This document shows, in pieces, positions 40,244-50,797 of a stretch of DNA of 64,000 nucleotides. Position numbers and translations under genes: made by a program. The notes under the pieces are model-generated. The model was not told the origin of the DNA. It ran no database searches and worked only from the letters and a program-made list of their open reading frames with translations. The stretch spans positions 186,001-250,000 of the forward strand of contig VNWV01000020.1 of assembly GCA_009801085.1 (NCBI GenBank), written 5' to 3'. Position 1 is the stretch's first letter. Every line of letters begins with the position of its first letter. The stretch comes from Lasiodiplodia sp. COLG20 (lineage: Eukaryota; Ascomycota; Dothideomycetes; Botryosphaeriales; Botryosphaeriaceae).

Positions 40244-42068
40244 GGCGCAGTATCCTCTGCCGTTAAAAATGTCTTGTTGTTGTACAGGAGACGAGAAATA
40301 TGAAGTGGTGTCTTCGTACCATACACGGAGGTGGAGCGGCTGATCGTCAGCATGCGAATTTTGCGGGCGCTTGACAAGGATTCAGATCCTTGCTCCCGAC
40401 ATATAATTGGCCAAGTATGAGTACAGTTCCGTTCTCTTACCAATCCATTGGCTTCTGTTGCACAGAAACCAGGCTACAGCGGCTCTGCGTATCACCAACG
40501 TCTGACACAATACGTAATACCATACAAGCTCACGCCCAACCCTATCATGGCAGGATATTTCCTGCAGTACATCAGCAACCAATTCTGACTCTTATTCAGT
40601 GGAGCGTGTGACCTCAATCCAGTAACGCTTTCGTCTCGTGCCAGATTCATTTATAAGAGGATGAATCTGGCTGTGTGTATCCATCCCGCATCCTGGCCCC
40701 CTGCCACAAAGAGCAGGAATTCCCCAGAACCTGTCGGGTTGGTAATCCAACCATTCCGTGTGTACTATCATCGTCGTTATCTTCTTCGTCTTCTCCTCCG
40801 GCGCCTTGAACGGCGAGAGCTCGCCCAACAAGAAGACAGACCGATTGTCCTTCAGCAGCTCCTCCGCCACAAAAGATACCCGAGAACTTTATTCTCAAGA
40901 CTCAGGTCACTCCCAATTTTGCGAAGCTCAGCAGGGATATTCCCCAGCACGAACTACCACGAGTACAGCGTCAGCAAAACCACAGGCTCCGGGGTAAGCT
41001 CGCTGCCAGTACTTCAGAATGTGCGGCCCTGAAGTAGGTTGCTAACACGTTCCGAGATGATTGTGAGTAAGTCATGCTGACCAAAAATAAATTGCGGTTT
41101 TGAATGCATCTGGATGATTGCAACCGTCGAAGACTCGGATTACACATCTCAATTTAAGCTTCTTGTCTGATGCGTTCCGGGGCGTTGACTGTTTCAGGCT
41201 TACGGGTCACGGATGGATTCGGCACAGGTCCCGCCGGCGCCTTACCTGGCGAAGGTAAGCAACGCCTTCCAAAGCCCCCACTGTGCTTTTCGACTAATAT
41301 TTGAAGCTGAACGCAGAGGTGTAATAATTCTGGTCTCTTCTTGATAGATGGCCAGGTTCGTTGCCAAAGATATATCACTCTGAGTGGGCCTGCGGCGGTG
41401 TTCTCTCAAAGTGTATGCAGTGCCAGGGGTAACATTGTGTTTCCAGACAACGGGAAGAATGATGCCTCCATTGAAATCAGCCAGCTTATAGCAATTGCGG
41501 TCAGCCAGTGGGCTCCCTCTGCATCATCACCCTAATTTTGATCCTCGGAATCAGCAATTATCTCTCGGATTAGACAATCCATTCCCTGTAGAGCTAAGCC
41601 TGATACCCCTTTATGTAAATCTGAGAGTACGCAAGAAATGGACATCTAAGTGAATGTTCTTATATTCATGGTCTTACAGGATATACAGGGAAGAGTATAC
41701 AAGGCATGACCGAAAGATAACATGATTGGCGAAAGTTGTTTGCTGGGACTGAACGTGCTTCGGGATCGCCTCCACCGGATGGCAAACCAGTTTCATCTCT
41801 GCTGGAAGATGGAGAACAACAGTTTGAACGCTTATCCTACTACAGAATGAAATTCCTGGTCTTGATGCCGCGGCTTTCAACCAGCCGCATAATCTTCGTT
41901 GCTTTCCAAACATCACTTAACTCTTACACTTCGAGCCTGTTTGCGGCTGCCACGCAGTCACGGCAGATGCATACGTCGGGTTCACCTCATAGATAGCACT
42001 TCAAACTTACACGCCCACAACGCTTCGAGTCTGTCCAATACCTACGCCATCTCAATGCTGGTAAGACG
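40244..42068. other. Gene-poor stretch
   Basis: No supported gene. It includes the left copy of a roughly 390-bp duplicated segment (40,980-41,370) listed separately. Confidence 0.5.
40980..41370. repeat. Segmental duplicate, copy 1 (pairs with 57,350-57,745)
   Basis: Diverged non-coding sequence shared with 57,350-57,745 in the same orientation. Shared landmarks are TAAGCTCGCT, TTGCGGT, TTAAGCTTCTTGTCTGATGC versus GTAAGCTTCCTGTCTGATGC, GGATGGATTCGGCA and GCGCCTTAC. It lies upstream of HET B2, just as copy 2 lies upstream of a B2-like relic. Confidence 0.6.
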
Positions 42069-42605
42069 GTAATGTGGTACATTCATCTCCGGATGAACAC
42101 TTCAGCTACCCCAGCTTGTCGCATTTGTGTCATGCATTTATGTCTTCAAACGCCCCAACTTGTCAATTTCTTTTTCGTACATGCATATCCGGATAGATGC
42201 TTCAAATACCTTGACTTGTTGCATATTTCGTGCATTCATGTCCGGATGAACGCGTAAGCTACTTCAACATGTTGTATTTCCATATTACATTTACGTCCGG
42301 ATGGATGCTACAGATAGCTCAATTTGTTATATCCCCCCTTACAATCATGCCGTGATAAATGCTTCAACCACACCAGTTTGTTACATTTTTTATTTATACA
42401 TTCATGTCCGGACGGACGCTTCAACCACCCCAGATTGTTGCATTTTTCCGTGCATTTACGTCTGCATGATGGCTTCAGCTACCCCAGTTCGTTACATTTC
42501 GTTGTACATTTATGCGGGATGAACTCTTCAGCCACCACTTGTTGCATCATTTTCGTACACTTGCGTCTGGATAGATGTTTCAGCTACCCAACTTCGTTGA
42601 ATTTT
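42069..42605 (+). repeat. Degenerate minisatellite, about 60-bp unit, about nine copies
   Basis: Repeating unit of roughly 55-65 bp with the landmarks TTTACGTCCGGATGGATGCT, TCA(A/G)CTACCCCA and TTGTTGCATTTTTCGT, from about 42,080 to 42,605. Copies differ by substitutions and small indels and contain no open frame. The core is the same 33-bp motif that forms the hairpin elements at 42,717 and 52,925. Confidence 0.75.
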
Positions 42606-42716
42606 CAGTGAAACTGACCTTATACGTCCTTTTTGGCATGTTCAGAATTGAGCCTTTATGGTGCGATCAGTAGGTACCGAAAGAACTGATCCTCCGCAGC
42701 TATTTTTGACTTACGT

Positions 42717-42797
42717 AGACAGGTGAAGCTACCATCCGGACGTAAATGTATATTGAAGAATTCAACATCTACGACCGGACAGTAGCTTCAACTACCC
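42717..42797. mobile_element. Short fold-back element (hairpin copy 1)
   Basis: Two 33-bp arms (42,717-42,749 and 42,765-42,797) are imperfect inverted repeats separated by about 15 bp. The shared arm core is GAAGCTAC..TCCGG. The arms match those at 52,925-53,005 and the core of the minisatellite next to it. No target duplication is obvious. Confidence 0.6.
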
Positions 42798-43149
42798 GTG
42801 AAATGAGAGAGAAAGAAAATTAAGTTCAGCCAGTCTCCAGCTTCCAACAGATGTAGCATTCAGCCAGACGACTGAAAGTAAATCAGCACCCAAGTTGCAA
42901 TCGACTCACCACGACACAGATTCGCACCTCGATGGCGCAATCGTCAAAGACGGAAGGAACCACAGCACCTGACCGAAGAGGAGGAGAGAGAGACCCTGAC
43001 TCGGGCGTGTACATAAGACGGTCTCCTCTCCCTTCTCTCCCTCCCTCCTCCACCTCTCCTCCACCACACACCCACCCACCCACACCCACTCACAACCACC
43101 ACACCATACCATCCAACCTTCCCACCCTCCTCGCACACTACCATCCCAC

Positions 43150-46011
43150 ATGCCTCCCACCGCCGCCGACGCCGACATCGCCGCCTCCACCTCATCCCCT
43201 CACGTCTCGCAGACACCGCCGCCGCCTTCTGCTCACCTCGAACACGAACGCGACGACACCACCGCCACCGCCAACGCCGCCATGGGCGTGTCAGTCAGCA
43301 AGGCTGAAGCGCCACCAGACACGCGCATTGCGGGAGCTGAAGCGGCAGCGGAAGTGAGGGGTGGCGGTGAGGCGGTGAGCCGAAAGGGCAAGGAGCGGGC
43401 AGATGAGGGGATGGTGGAGAGCAGGGTGGAAGACAGCAGGGAGTCGACGCCAACGATGGAGGAGGAGATGGCAGCTAGGAGCAAGGTGCGATTGGGGAAT
43501 GGACTGGAGGGCGGTGGGGAGAAAGCAGGAGATGGTGGTGGGGCGGAGAAGAAGCAGGGGAAGGCTGCAATGGTCATGGGGATGAGGACTGGTGGTGGGG
43601 TGAGGGGTGAGAGGGTGAATGTGAGGAGGAAGAATGACTGGACTATCGAGTCGAGGAGTGGTATGGGCTGGAAGACTGGGCGCCCGGCAGCCGTTGCCGG
43701 AGAAGGAAGTGTGGCGGCTGGAAAGAGGTATCTGGACTCGTCGGCGCAGTCGTCTCCTGGACCCGTCGAGAAGCGGCAGAAGGTGGATTTGGCGGAGGCG
43801 AGCGTCCAGCAGCAAGCCAAGCTACCGCCGTGGAAGAGTCTTGTGCCAAGGGTCGAGAAGCTGCTTCTGGAAGCTCAAGCACACGACAAGGACCTTGAGA
43901 CTTACAGGGCTCGGATCAAGGAGTTGGAGAATATGGCCAGAGAGCAGCAGACGCTTCTTGATGCGTACAGAGCCGAGGAAACTGACCTATCTGACTCTGA
44001 CGTCAACTACGGCAAGGTTGCCGGCCATCTGGAGCGGAAGAAGGTCCAGTTGGAGCAGAAGGGAGAGCAGCTCTACAAGATGTCCAAGGAGAAGGTCGAG
44101 CTGAAGAAGAAAATCACCGAGTTGAAGAACGCGAACGCGGCACTTCTCAAGAAGAACGAGCAATGGGAGGACAATGACGATATTCTAAGGGAAAAGCTCG
44201 AAAAACAAGCGAATGAGCACAAGAAGCTTTCCGCGGAAAAGAAAGAAGTCAACAAGGAGCTCACAGCGAAGAGGAACGAGGCCGAATCCCTCAAGAAGAA
44301 GCTCCAGACGGCCGAAAAGAAACTGGACAAGGATGAGGAAAAGATAGCCGATTTGACGGAAAACCGTGATGAGTGGAAAGAAAAATATTCAAAGGCTTTC
44401 CGAGCAGGCAAGATAGAGATGGAAAAGCACAGGAAAGAGACCAATGAGTTGAAGAAGGAGATCCAAAAGCTGAACAAGGACCAAGATGGCATGGAGAACA
44501 CCATCGATAAACTTAGAGAAAACCTTGAGAAAACAGGAGAAAGGCTCAACAAGGCAAAGGACAAGAGAAGCCCTTGCGAGCTGTGCACTAACAAGATGTG
44601 GTCTGCTGCACTGCACTTGACTCTACAGGCTTGCGAGGATCAGGAGAACGGCCAGGAGGTCTCACTGGAAGTGATCCACCGTACGCTCAAGCAGCTAGTC
44701 AAAAAGCTGCCCGAGATTGAGAAAATCCGCGACGCGGGCCGCGAATTCATCCCAAAGATGCCGCATTACTTCGAACAGAAGTCTTCGGAGAGCGCCGGCA
44801 GCTCCGCTTCTGGACAGAAAGCTTTGGCAGGTGGACTCTGCGCCATGTGCAGCAACGACGAAATATTACGGGCTCTCTACTGGGTGATCGAAGCATGCGA
44901 AGCCCCCCAGGAAACAGATTTCTGGCATACCAAGCTCGTGAGCCAGATGTATGCCTGGCAGGAGGCCTATCCGGATCTTATCGAAAGGTGCCTGGATGGA
45001 TGCAATGCCGAGCGTCCCATTGATGTCCCATCGGATGACTCTGATGATGAGGAAGATGCGGAACAGCAAGATGCAGCAGATTCCGAACAGCACGACGTTC
45101 CACGGGAAAAGACCATGGAGGAGAAAATCCAGGAGAAGCATGGCGAGTTCTACATTCTTCTCGTCAGGGTGCAGCAGACCGTTCAAGCTTTTCACGAAGC
45201 TGGTATGCCTCTTGCTGAACTGGGTGGAGCATTCAAGGATTTGAAGGCAGAGCTGGACAAACGAAAGGAAAATGGCACTAGCTCGTGCGATATGCAAGAC
45301 CGGTTGGACCTAGGCCAGAAGTATCTTGAGGAGCGCGCGGGTTTCTGGGCTGAGAGGGCTGAGGACCAGGATTCCGAGACCGAGCAGGAGCCTGATTGCA
45401 CACCGCTGTCAGTGGATATTCCCGAGAAGATTGTGGCGTTGTTTCAAGAGCTGGAGGAGAAGAAAGGAGAGGTGGATGAGCTAAGAAAGCAGCCGGTAGA
45501 CGTACCATCCGAGACCACTGAGGTACAGCAGGAGGGTATCTCCTGGACCCAGTTCAAGGGAGAGGTGCGAAGCCATGCAAGCCCGCTGGCACAGCGGTTC
45601 GGCGTCCCGGAACACAGTCCTGGTGTTCCAGTCAGGCGTCCAGAACGACTGCCTCCGATTGAGTCTCGTTCACACTCCCACGCCATGGTAGAACAGAGCA
45701 GTACACCAGTTGATCTTACTGCCAGCACTGCTGAAGAGGAAGAAGAGGTCAATGAGGCTCGCCGAGAGGAATCGGCTGGTAGCGCTTCCATGTCCGGACT
45801 GAGCAGCTCGCAGATGTCTCCTGAACCGGTCGCTCAGGAGATGTCGGCTGAAAGGGTGGCAGATGGGGTCGATGCCGACCAGGATGAGGCCCATCCTACG
45901 GACTTACCTGAACAAAACGTGGCTAGCGGCAGCTCTTCTCCGACGGAATTCTTCGATGCAAGCCAGGTAACGATGGAATCTCTGCTGGAAATAGGAGGAC
46001 TTCGCCACTAA
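43150..46011 (+). CDS. Long coiled-coil protein with duplicated CxxC module
   Basis: Single exon, 953 residues. The N-terminal 230 residues are Gly/Ala/Glu-rich and disordered, with a basic stretch around EKRQKVDLAE that could be a nuclear signal. Residues about 235-475 form a long Lys/Glu-rich coiled coil. Two similar modules follow: CELCTNKMWSAALHLTLQAC (near 476) and CAMCSNDEILRALYWVIEAC (near 563). Each has a CxxC pair, a downstream ACE and a helical tail. After an acidic stretch (DDSDDEEDAEQQD) there is a second helical part and a disordered Ser/Glu-rich tail. I do not recognise the family. An alternative start at 43,282 (MGVSVSK) would remove 44 disordered residues. It is probably a structural or scaffold protein; codon use is like a housekeeping gene. 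Confidence 0.82.
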   Translation: MPPTAADADIAASTSSPHVSQTPPPPSAHLEHERDDTTATANAAMGVSVSKAEAPPDTRIAGAEAAAEVRGGGEAVSRKGKERADEGMVESRVEDSRESTPTMEEEMAARSKVRLGNGLEGGGEKAGDGGGAEKKQGKAAMVMGMRTGGGVRGERVNVRRKNDWTIESRSGMGWKTGRPAAVAGEGSVAAGKRYLDSSAQSSPGPVEKRQKVDLAEASVQQQAKLPPWKSLVPRVEKLLLEAQAHDKDLETYRARIKELENMAREQQTLLDAYRAEETDLSDSDVNYGKVAGHLERKKVQLEQKGEQLYKMSKEKVELKKKITELKNANAALLKKNEQWEDNDDILREKLEKQANEHKKLSAEKKEVNKELTAKRNEAESLKKKLQTAEKKLDKDEEKIADLTENRDEWKEKYSKAFRAGKIEMEKHRKETNELKKEIQKLNKDQDGMENTIDKLRENLEKTGERLNKAKDKRSPCELCTNKMWSAALHLTLQACEDQENGQEVSLEVIHRTLKQLVKKLPEIEKIRDAGREFIPKMPHYFEQKSSESAGSSASGQKALAGGLCAMCSNDEILRALYWVIEACEAPQETDFWHTKLVSQMYAWQEAYPDLIERCLDGCNAERPIDVPSDDSDDEEDAEQQDAADSEQHDVPREKTMEEKIQEKHGEFYILLVRVQQTVQAFHEAGMPLAELGGAFKDLKAELDKRKENGTSSCDMQDRLDLGQKYLEERAGFWAERAEDQDSETEQEPDCTPLSVDIPEKIVALFQELEEKKGEVDELRKQPVDVPSETTEVQQEGISWTQFKGEVRSHASPLAQRFGVPEHSPGVPVRRPERLPPIESRSHSHAMVEQSSTPVDLTASTAEEEEEVNEARREESAGSASMSGLSSSQMSPEPVAQEMSAERVADGVDADQDEAHPTDLPEQNVASGSSSPTEFFDASQVTMESLLEIGGLRH

Positions 46012-46437
46012 AGGAGTGCATCATATTACCCCAACACTTACACATGCTTTTTGGTTATCGAGATTGGATTTAACTTTGCAAATTTGGGGGTTTGAGACGG
46101 CTTTGGCTCTCTGCATCTAGGCAATTTAGCAGCCGGAGGACAAAAGTGATTTTCATTGAATACGAGACATTTACTCTGATCCACACACATGACCTGCACT
46201 CGTGATTCGAAGCTCCTGCGACAGAGATGATGCTTGTGGAAACGTTCGCGAACATCGAGAAGTAGGTTGTCGGGGCATGGAGATGACGTGTGTAGTTGAA
46301 AGTCAAAGTGGGGCGGGGCAGCGTATCGATAATCACCGAGCCAACGCGTCCCTGAAAGCAGGAAAGCCGCGCGCAAGCTCTCGCCAATCTCCAACACCAC
46401 CTCGACCTGCGCTGCTCACACTCGCTCCACACCCACG
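46012..46437. other. Intergenic upstream of haspin-like gene
   Basis: 3' flank of the coiled-coil gene and 5' flank of the kinase gene. The last 50 bp are C/A-rich (CACACTCGCTCCACACCCACG), a typical leader. Confidence 0.5.
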
Positions 46438-48706
46438 ATGGCCCGCATAAAGACGACATATGGCAAGCGGCCTAAGGCCAACACCACCTTCGCTGCCTCG
46501 ACCGATTTCTGGTCCAGCCCCGACAAAGCCCCGTCCAATGCCAATCCCGCGCCCGCAGACGCCGTTGACGAGATCACGAACACCCTTGACAACCTAGACA
46601 TAAGGGAGAAGGAGAAGCAGGAGAGAAAGGAGCGGAGAAAGAAAGAAAAGCGGGACAGAGCCCTACAGGCTATTGACGCCAATGCCGCCTCACCAGCCGG
46701 CGCGCGCGAGAAGGCGATCATCAAACAGACGCACGACGATGGCGAGCTCCAGAAGCCCGCAAAGATCGATATTTCGGAAGCAGCAGTTGTTCCCAAGACG
46801 CCCCAGAGACTCAAGAAGCTACTCCCGCCGAAGAAGAAGCTCGAAGAAGCCAAGAATGTCGAGCAAACGCCTCAAAGCGAGCGCAGGCGGCGGCGCGGGA
46901 AGCGCGACATCCCCACCATCATTCTAGGCAGCGAAGACGACGACGACGCTGCCATGGACCAGCAGCAACAGAAGCGCAGATCCCGCGCGCTGTCCAGCCC
47001 CGAGCCCGCGCACCACCTCTCGACCAAGACCCCAGCTCCGTCCACCGTCCACCGCCGCAGCAAATCCCCCTCCACCTCCACCGCACGCAAAGCCTCCTCC
47101 ACGCCGTCCGATCCACTCACCACCTATACCAAGCCCCTCCTCCGTCTCTGCGCCGACCGCGCCGGCCGCAAAGCCCCTACGCCCTTCGCCCTCTGGGCCG
47201 CTGCGCTCTCTCCCTACTTCTCCGTCGCCAAAATCGCAGAAGCCTCCTACGGCGAGGTATACCGCCTCGCGCTAAAGCGCGCGCAGCCAGGGTTGAGTGC
47301 CTCGGATGAGTCGGTCCTCAAGATCATCGCGCTCAAGCCGCCAGAAGACGCACGGCCCAAGGCCGCGAAGGGGAAGAAACTCACGAAGGCGCAGAAGGCG
47401 CTAGCGGAGAAGATCGACGGGATGAGCAGCGTCGAGAGCGTCGCGGGCGAGATAAAGTTGCTGCGGCGCATGGCGCACGTCCCGGGTTTCACGAACTTTC
47501 GCGACGTGAGGGTGCTGAGGGGACGCCCGGACGAGATGTTTGCGCGGGCGTGGAAGGAGTGGAATGAAGGGAGGGAAGAGGAGAAGAGGAGTATCTTCCC
47601 TGACCCGGCGAAGAAGGGGAGTTATGATGAGGATCAGCTATGGGCAGTCATCGAGATGCAGGATGCCGGGACGGATTTGGAAAATTTGAAGATGGAAGAT
47701 GTGGGAGGCGTTTTTGGGGTTTGGGATATCTTTTGGAGCGTGACGCTGGCGCTGGGGAAAGGCGAGGAGGAGGCGAGGTTTGAGGTGAGTCGTCCCGTTC
47801 TTACATCACCTTCTTTCCTTCAGGATGGACCTTTCTAACGAGCATCTGGCACTCTAGCATCGCGACCTCCACATGGGCAACATTTGCATCCGCCCCGCCG
47901 ACGCCAACCGCCCCATCGCCGCCCCGTCCTCCTCTGTCACCGATATCGCCCGCAACCTCAACTTCACCGGCCTTGAAAGCACCATCATCGATTACACGCT
48001 GTCGCGTGCGCAGATGACGCAGCCCTCCGCCTCACCGGATCCCGAAGAGGCCGAAATCGCTTTCCTTGACCTTGAGGCCGACCCGGCGCTATTCGACGGC
48101 GACGCTGAGGAAGAATACCAGTACGAGATGTACCGCTACATGCGCGCTGCCATGTTCCTAGGCGACCCGCTGGCCGATGTCGAGGAGAGGTGGGACGAGG
48201 CGCTGGATAGTGGAAGGACATGGGTTGGGTTTCACCCGCAGACGAATCTGGTGTGGTTGCATTTTATTTTACATGAGATGATGAAGCAGATCGTGGCTGC
48301 CGCGCCGTCGGACAAGGGGAAGAGCACAAAGGGCAAGAAGACGAAGGCGAAGAAGAAAGACGGCAGGCCCACCCGAAAGAAGCTCGTCGTAGTCGACTCG
48401 GAAGACGAGAACGAAGACTTCTTCGCTGCCCGGCGGGTACAAGACGCAGCTGACGAAGCGGAACGCGCGGCCCTTGAACAGCTCGTCGCCGACAAGCGCA
48501 AGAAGCTGGAGAAGATCCTGAGGAAGGTTCAGAAGCTGCTCGATCCGGCGCGCTGGGCGAAGAGCGAACTGCATTCCGTGAAAGACCTCGTCGCCCTGGC
48601 GTTGGAGGAGGCATGGTTGGATGAGGAGGACGTCATTGCCGTGCCGCAGTTGGGCGATGAGGGTGAAGGGAGTCTGTTGGAGTTGGTGAGGGGGATGGGG
48701 GTTTGA
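46438..48706 (+). CDS. Haspin-family serine/threonine kinase
   Basis: Two exons, 46,438-47,784 and 47,858-48,706, give 731 residues. The 73-bp phase-0 intron (GTGAGT donor, TTCTAACG branch, CTCTAG acceptor) falls exactly before the catalytic loop. Residues 1-240 are a disordered basic region with a Lys/Glu coiled stretch and KRR/RRRRRGKR clusters (nuclear). The kinase part has a divergent glycine loop EASYGEVY, VLKIIALKP with the catalytic Lys, ESVAGEIKLLRRM (helix C Glu), AVIEMQDAG at the hinge, HRDLHMGN and IIDYTLSR. HRDLHxGN and DYT in place of DFG are haspin hallmarks. Haspins phosphorylate histone H3 Thr3 and help place the chromosomal passenger complex. A Lys-rich insert with an acidic DSEDENED stretch interrupts the C-lobe, lengthening it compared with the usual domain. 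Confidence 0.92.
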
Positions 48707-49328
48707 TGAGGTGGTTCATGACCGCGAGTGTTTTGCTTGTTTGGGAATAAGGCTACAGCATTGGTGGCGTTGTTTTTTGTGGGCTGGGTAGGTACGATTG
48801 GTTGGCATGCTGGCGCAAAGGCGGTTCGTTGTGGTATTGTAATACGATACGATGCAAGTGAAGCTTCTGTTGAGACTTTTCGTCAGGGTTCTCATCGTGA
48901 TCCGCGCTTACTTTTGCGGAACTACAGCAGGCGAGAAGGGTACTTAACCAGAAGCTGTTTTCAAGCACACCAATGCAGTTTATAAGCCAGTAAGCGAAGT
49001 CATCCCGGTATGCTAGCTGCGCTCGAAGAGGTGGTGCTTGGTTAAATGAGAGCCTGAAGATTTACGTAGGGTACCCCAAGTTGCCACCCGTCCTCTGTGG
49101 GTCAGAAAGAGGTCGAAGGTTCGAGGACGAGCTGGGGAAGACAAAAAAGACGGTCCCAAAGAGTCTTTCTGAGCGTTAACCCGCATGTAGCGGGGTTCAG
49201 TTTTGCCATTTTCGTTGACAACACTTCTTTTTTTTTTCTTCTTTTTCGCCAGAACCACTAGTAGGCAAGAATGGCAGGGAATCTCGAAACCGTCATGCTT
49301 TATTGCCAAGATTTGCAATGCTGCGCAC
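48707..49328. other. Intergenic
   Basis: No supported gene. Contains a 22-bp T/C-rich tract (TTCTTTTTTTTTTCTTCTTT, about 49,225-49,246). Confidence 0.5.
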
Positions 49329-49508
49329 GTAATCTGAGGTAGAAACGCTACGAATAGCTTGATCCCAGACCAGGGACAACCCGTTGCGCAAATACCATCG
49401 TGGATGCGCCGTTGGGACCACAGCGCAGTCGGTACGATCAAGTGCCGCGCAACGCTAGCGCCGCGCTCAGCATTGCCGCGTTCGCTGGCTCCCGCATCGA
49501 CTGCGCCG
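49329..49508 (-). pseudogene. MFS transporter fragment 1
   Basis: Minus-strand sequence matching part of the intact MFS gene (about 51,950-52,183). Encoded remnants are PTALWSQRR versus PNALWANGA, and SMREPANAAMLSAALAL versus SMREPANVAMLCTALAL. It carries frame changes and a small internal deletion. It lies head-to-head with SSP1, the same arrangement as the intact MFS gene and SSP3. Confidence 0.7.
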
Positions 49509-49583
49509 TTGGAACGGAGGAGGATGGTGTAGTTGTTAGGCTAGAACGGATATAAATACGTCTGTGGGGATTTTCTACCGCTA

Positions 49584-49595
49584 GTATATATATAT
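49584..49595 (+). promoter_or_regulatory. TATA box of SSP1 with conserved upstream element
   Basis: TATATATATATC about 60 bp before the ATG. It is preceded by TCTACCGCTAG, which is also found directly before the TATA-like TATACATATC of SSP3. Confidence 0.6.
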
Positions 49596-49652
49596 CGTCC
49601 AAAGCCCACCTTTTCAGTGCTTTCGCCGCCACCGTCGGCAACTCCAGCAGCT

Positions 49653-50169
49653 ATGAAGCTTTATAGCCTTCTTGTTGCCGCTAGCTTCCTAGCTACCCTT
49701 TCGGCTGCCCTTCCTGCGCCTACTCCGACCCCGACCGCTACTGGGGTGAAGATCGTTCCTGCGTCTGGCACCGTTATACCTGGACCTACTCCGACTTCGG
49801 GTCCTACTCTTATGCGAAGGTAAATACAATCAAGCTACTAGTCTAATAGAGTACTAATATGTAAAATAGAGATTGGGATCTTAAATGTATACTGCTAGAG
49901 CTAGGGCTTATCGAGAACTTAACACCCTCGACGATTACACTTAATCGAACTGGACGAACAAGACTCAATCCTCATCTAAGAAAAAGGTATATAAATTTAA
50001 AATAAAGCGAATCGCCTAGTAGAGTACTAATAGTTAATATAGAGCTGACCTTAAAGCCATATGCCAATCTATAAAGGAAGGGAAGCTTGTGCATCATAGG
50101 TTCACCATACCTGATTATGTTACCAAAACATCGATTACGTTGCCGTTCAATCCGTACGGTGATCCATAG
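49653..50169 (+). CDS. Small secreted protein SSP1 (YGDP family)
   Basis: Three exons, 49,653-49,819, 49,870-49,986 and 50,043-50,169, give 136 residues. Both introns are phase 2 with canonical TACTAATA branch sites and (A/T)TAG ends. Residues 1-19 are a signal peptide (MKLYSLLVAASFLATLSAA). A Pro/Thr-rich linker (LPAPTPTPTATG) follows to about residue 55. The conserved domain contains LLELGLIEN, ITLNRTGRTR, ICQSIKEGKL and the C-terminal NPYGDP. All four paralogs share this architecture, splice positions and 3' flank (GCTAGGATTTTCGTATAA). I know no family with this signature. A secreted effector, toxin-like or recognition peptide is possible; none of these is shown. Confidence 0.78.
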
Positions 50170-50537
50170 TCTTCGTAGCTAGGATTTTCGTATAATTAGG
50201 CGAGGCAATAATACTTCTTCTAGTTTCGCTACTCGATATTGATCACCTCCGCGTCCAGAACGCTTTTCGCTTTCACGTTCTCTTGCATAAAGAAAATTAA
50301 TCGAAGGTTCTGTTGTTCGTAGAGTTTGACCCACGTATGTACATACATACCCTACTATGGTAGGAGGCGTAAGTAATGTTAGCGCGGCTTTGACAGCAGG
50401 GGGTCTCAACGCCAATTCAACCAACCAGTCTTCTGTGTTTGCCTTACACGGACCCTGCCAAAGAATCCGCGCTAAAATTACTTATGCCTCCTACCATAGT
50501 ATACGTGGGTATCTATAATCGCGGGCCACCCTGTGAA
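50170..50537. other. Intergenic between SSP1 and MFS fragment 2
   Basis: The first 60 bp are the conserved SSP 3' flank. A 17-bp motif is repeated in inverted form: CCTACTATGGTAGGAGGC at about 50,350 and GCCTCCTACCATAGTA at about 50,486. Confidence 0.5.
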
Positions 50538-50690
50538 TTGACGACTTTTTTTCTTGTTTCACCCCCACCTTTCCGGGCCCTTCTCAGCCTCCCCAACAGG
50601 CATTGACTACCACAGCAACCGCGCTCAACGTGAAGCAGTATCCCCCCTCTCAAGCCGGCCCTACATCCCTGCAAAATCGCCTCTCCCTGT
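50538..50690 (-). pseudogene. MFS transporter fragment 2 (3' end)
   Basis: Minus-strand copy of the 3' end of the MFS gene at 51,400-51,545. Remnants are AILQGCRAGLRG versus ALLQGYKAGWWY, and CLLGRLRRARKG versus WGLRRVGKVG, with frame changes. It lies head-to-head with SSP2. Confidence 0.72.
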
Positions 50691-50730
50691 CTGCGGCTCC
50701 TCAACCGCCATAAACACGTCGGTGGGAGTT

Positions 50731-50740
50731 GTATATATAT
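50731..50740 (+). promoter_or_regulatory. TATA box of SSP2
   Basis: GTATATATAT, 58 bp before the ATG. The following leader (TCAAAGCCCGCCTCTTTAGT then GCTTTCGCCGCCACCGTC) matches the SSP1 leader. Confidence 0.6.
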
Positions 50741-50797
50741 TGTCAAAGCCCGCCTCTTTAGTGCTTTCGCCGCCACCGTCAGCAATTCCCAGCAGCT

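Noticed and set aside
42069..42605. Regular repeats that could be read as a CRISPR array
   Set aside because: Units are degenerate and contiguous without unique spacers, in a eukaryotic genome; it is a minisatellite.
43233..44594. Ser/Phe/Leu-rich minus-strand frames opposite the coiled-coil gene
   Set aside because: Antisense of a Lys/Glu-rich coiled coil gives Phe/Leu/Ser runs that mimic membrane helices.
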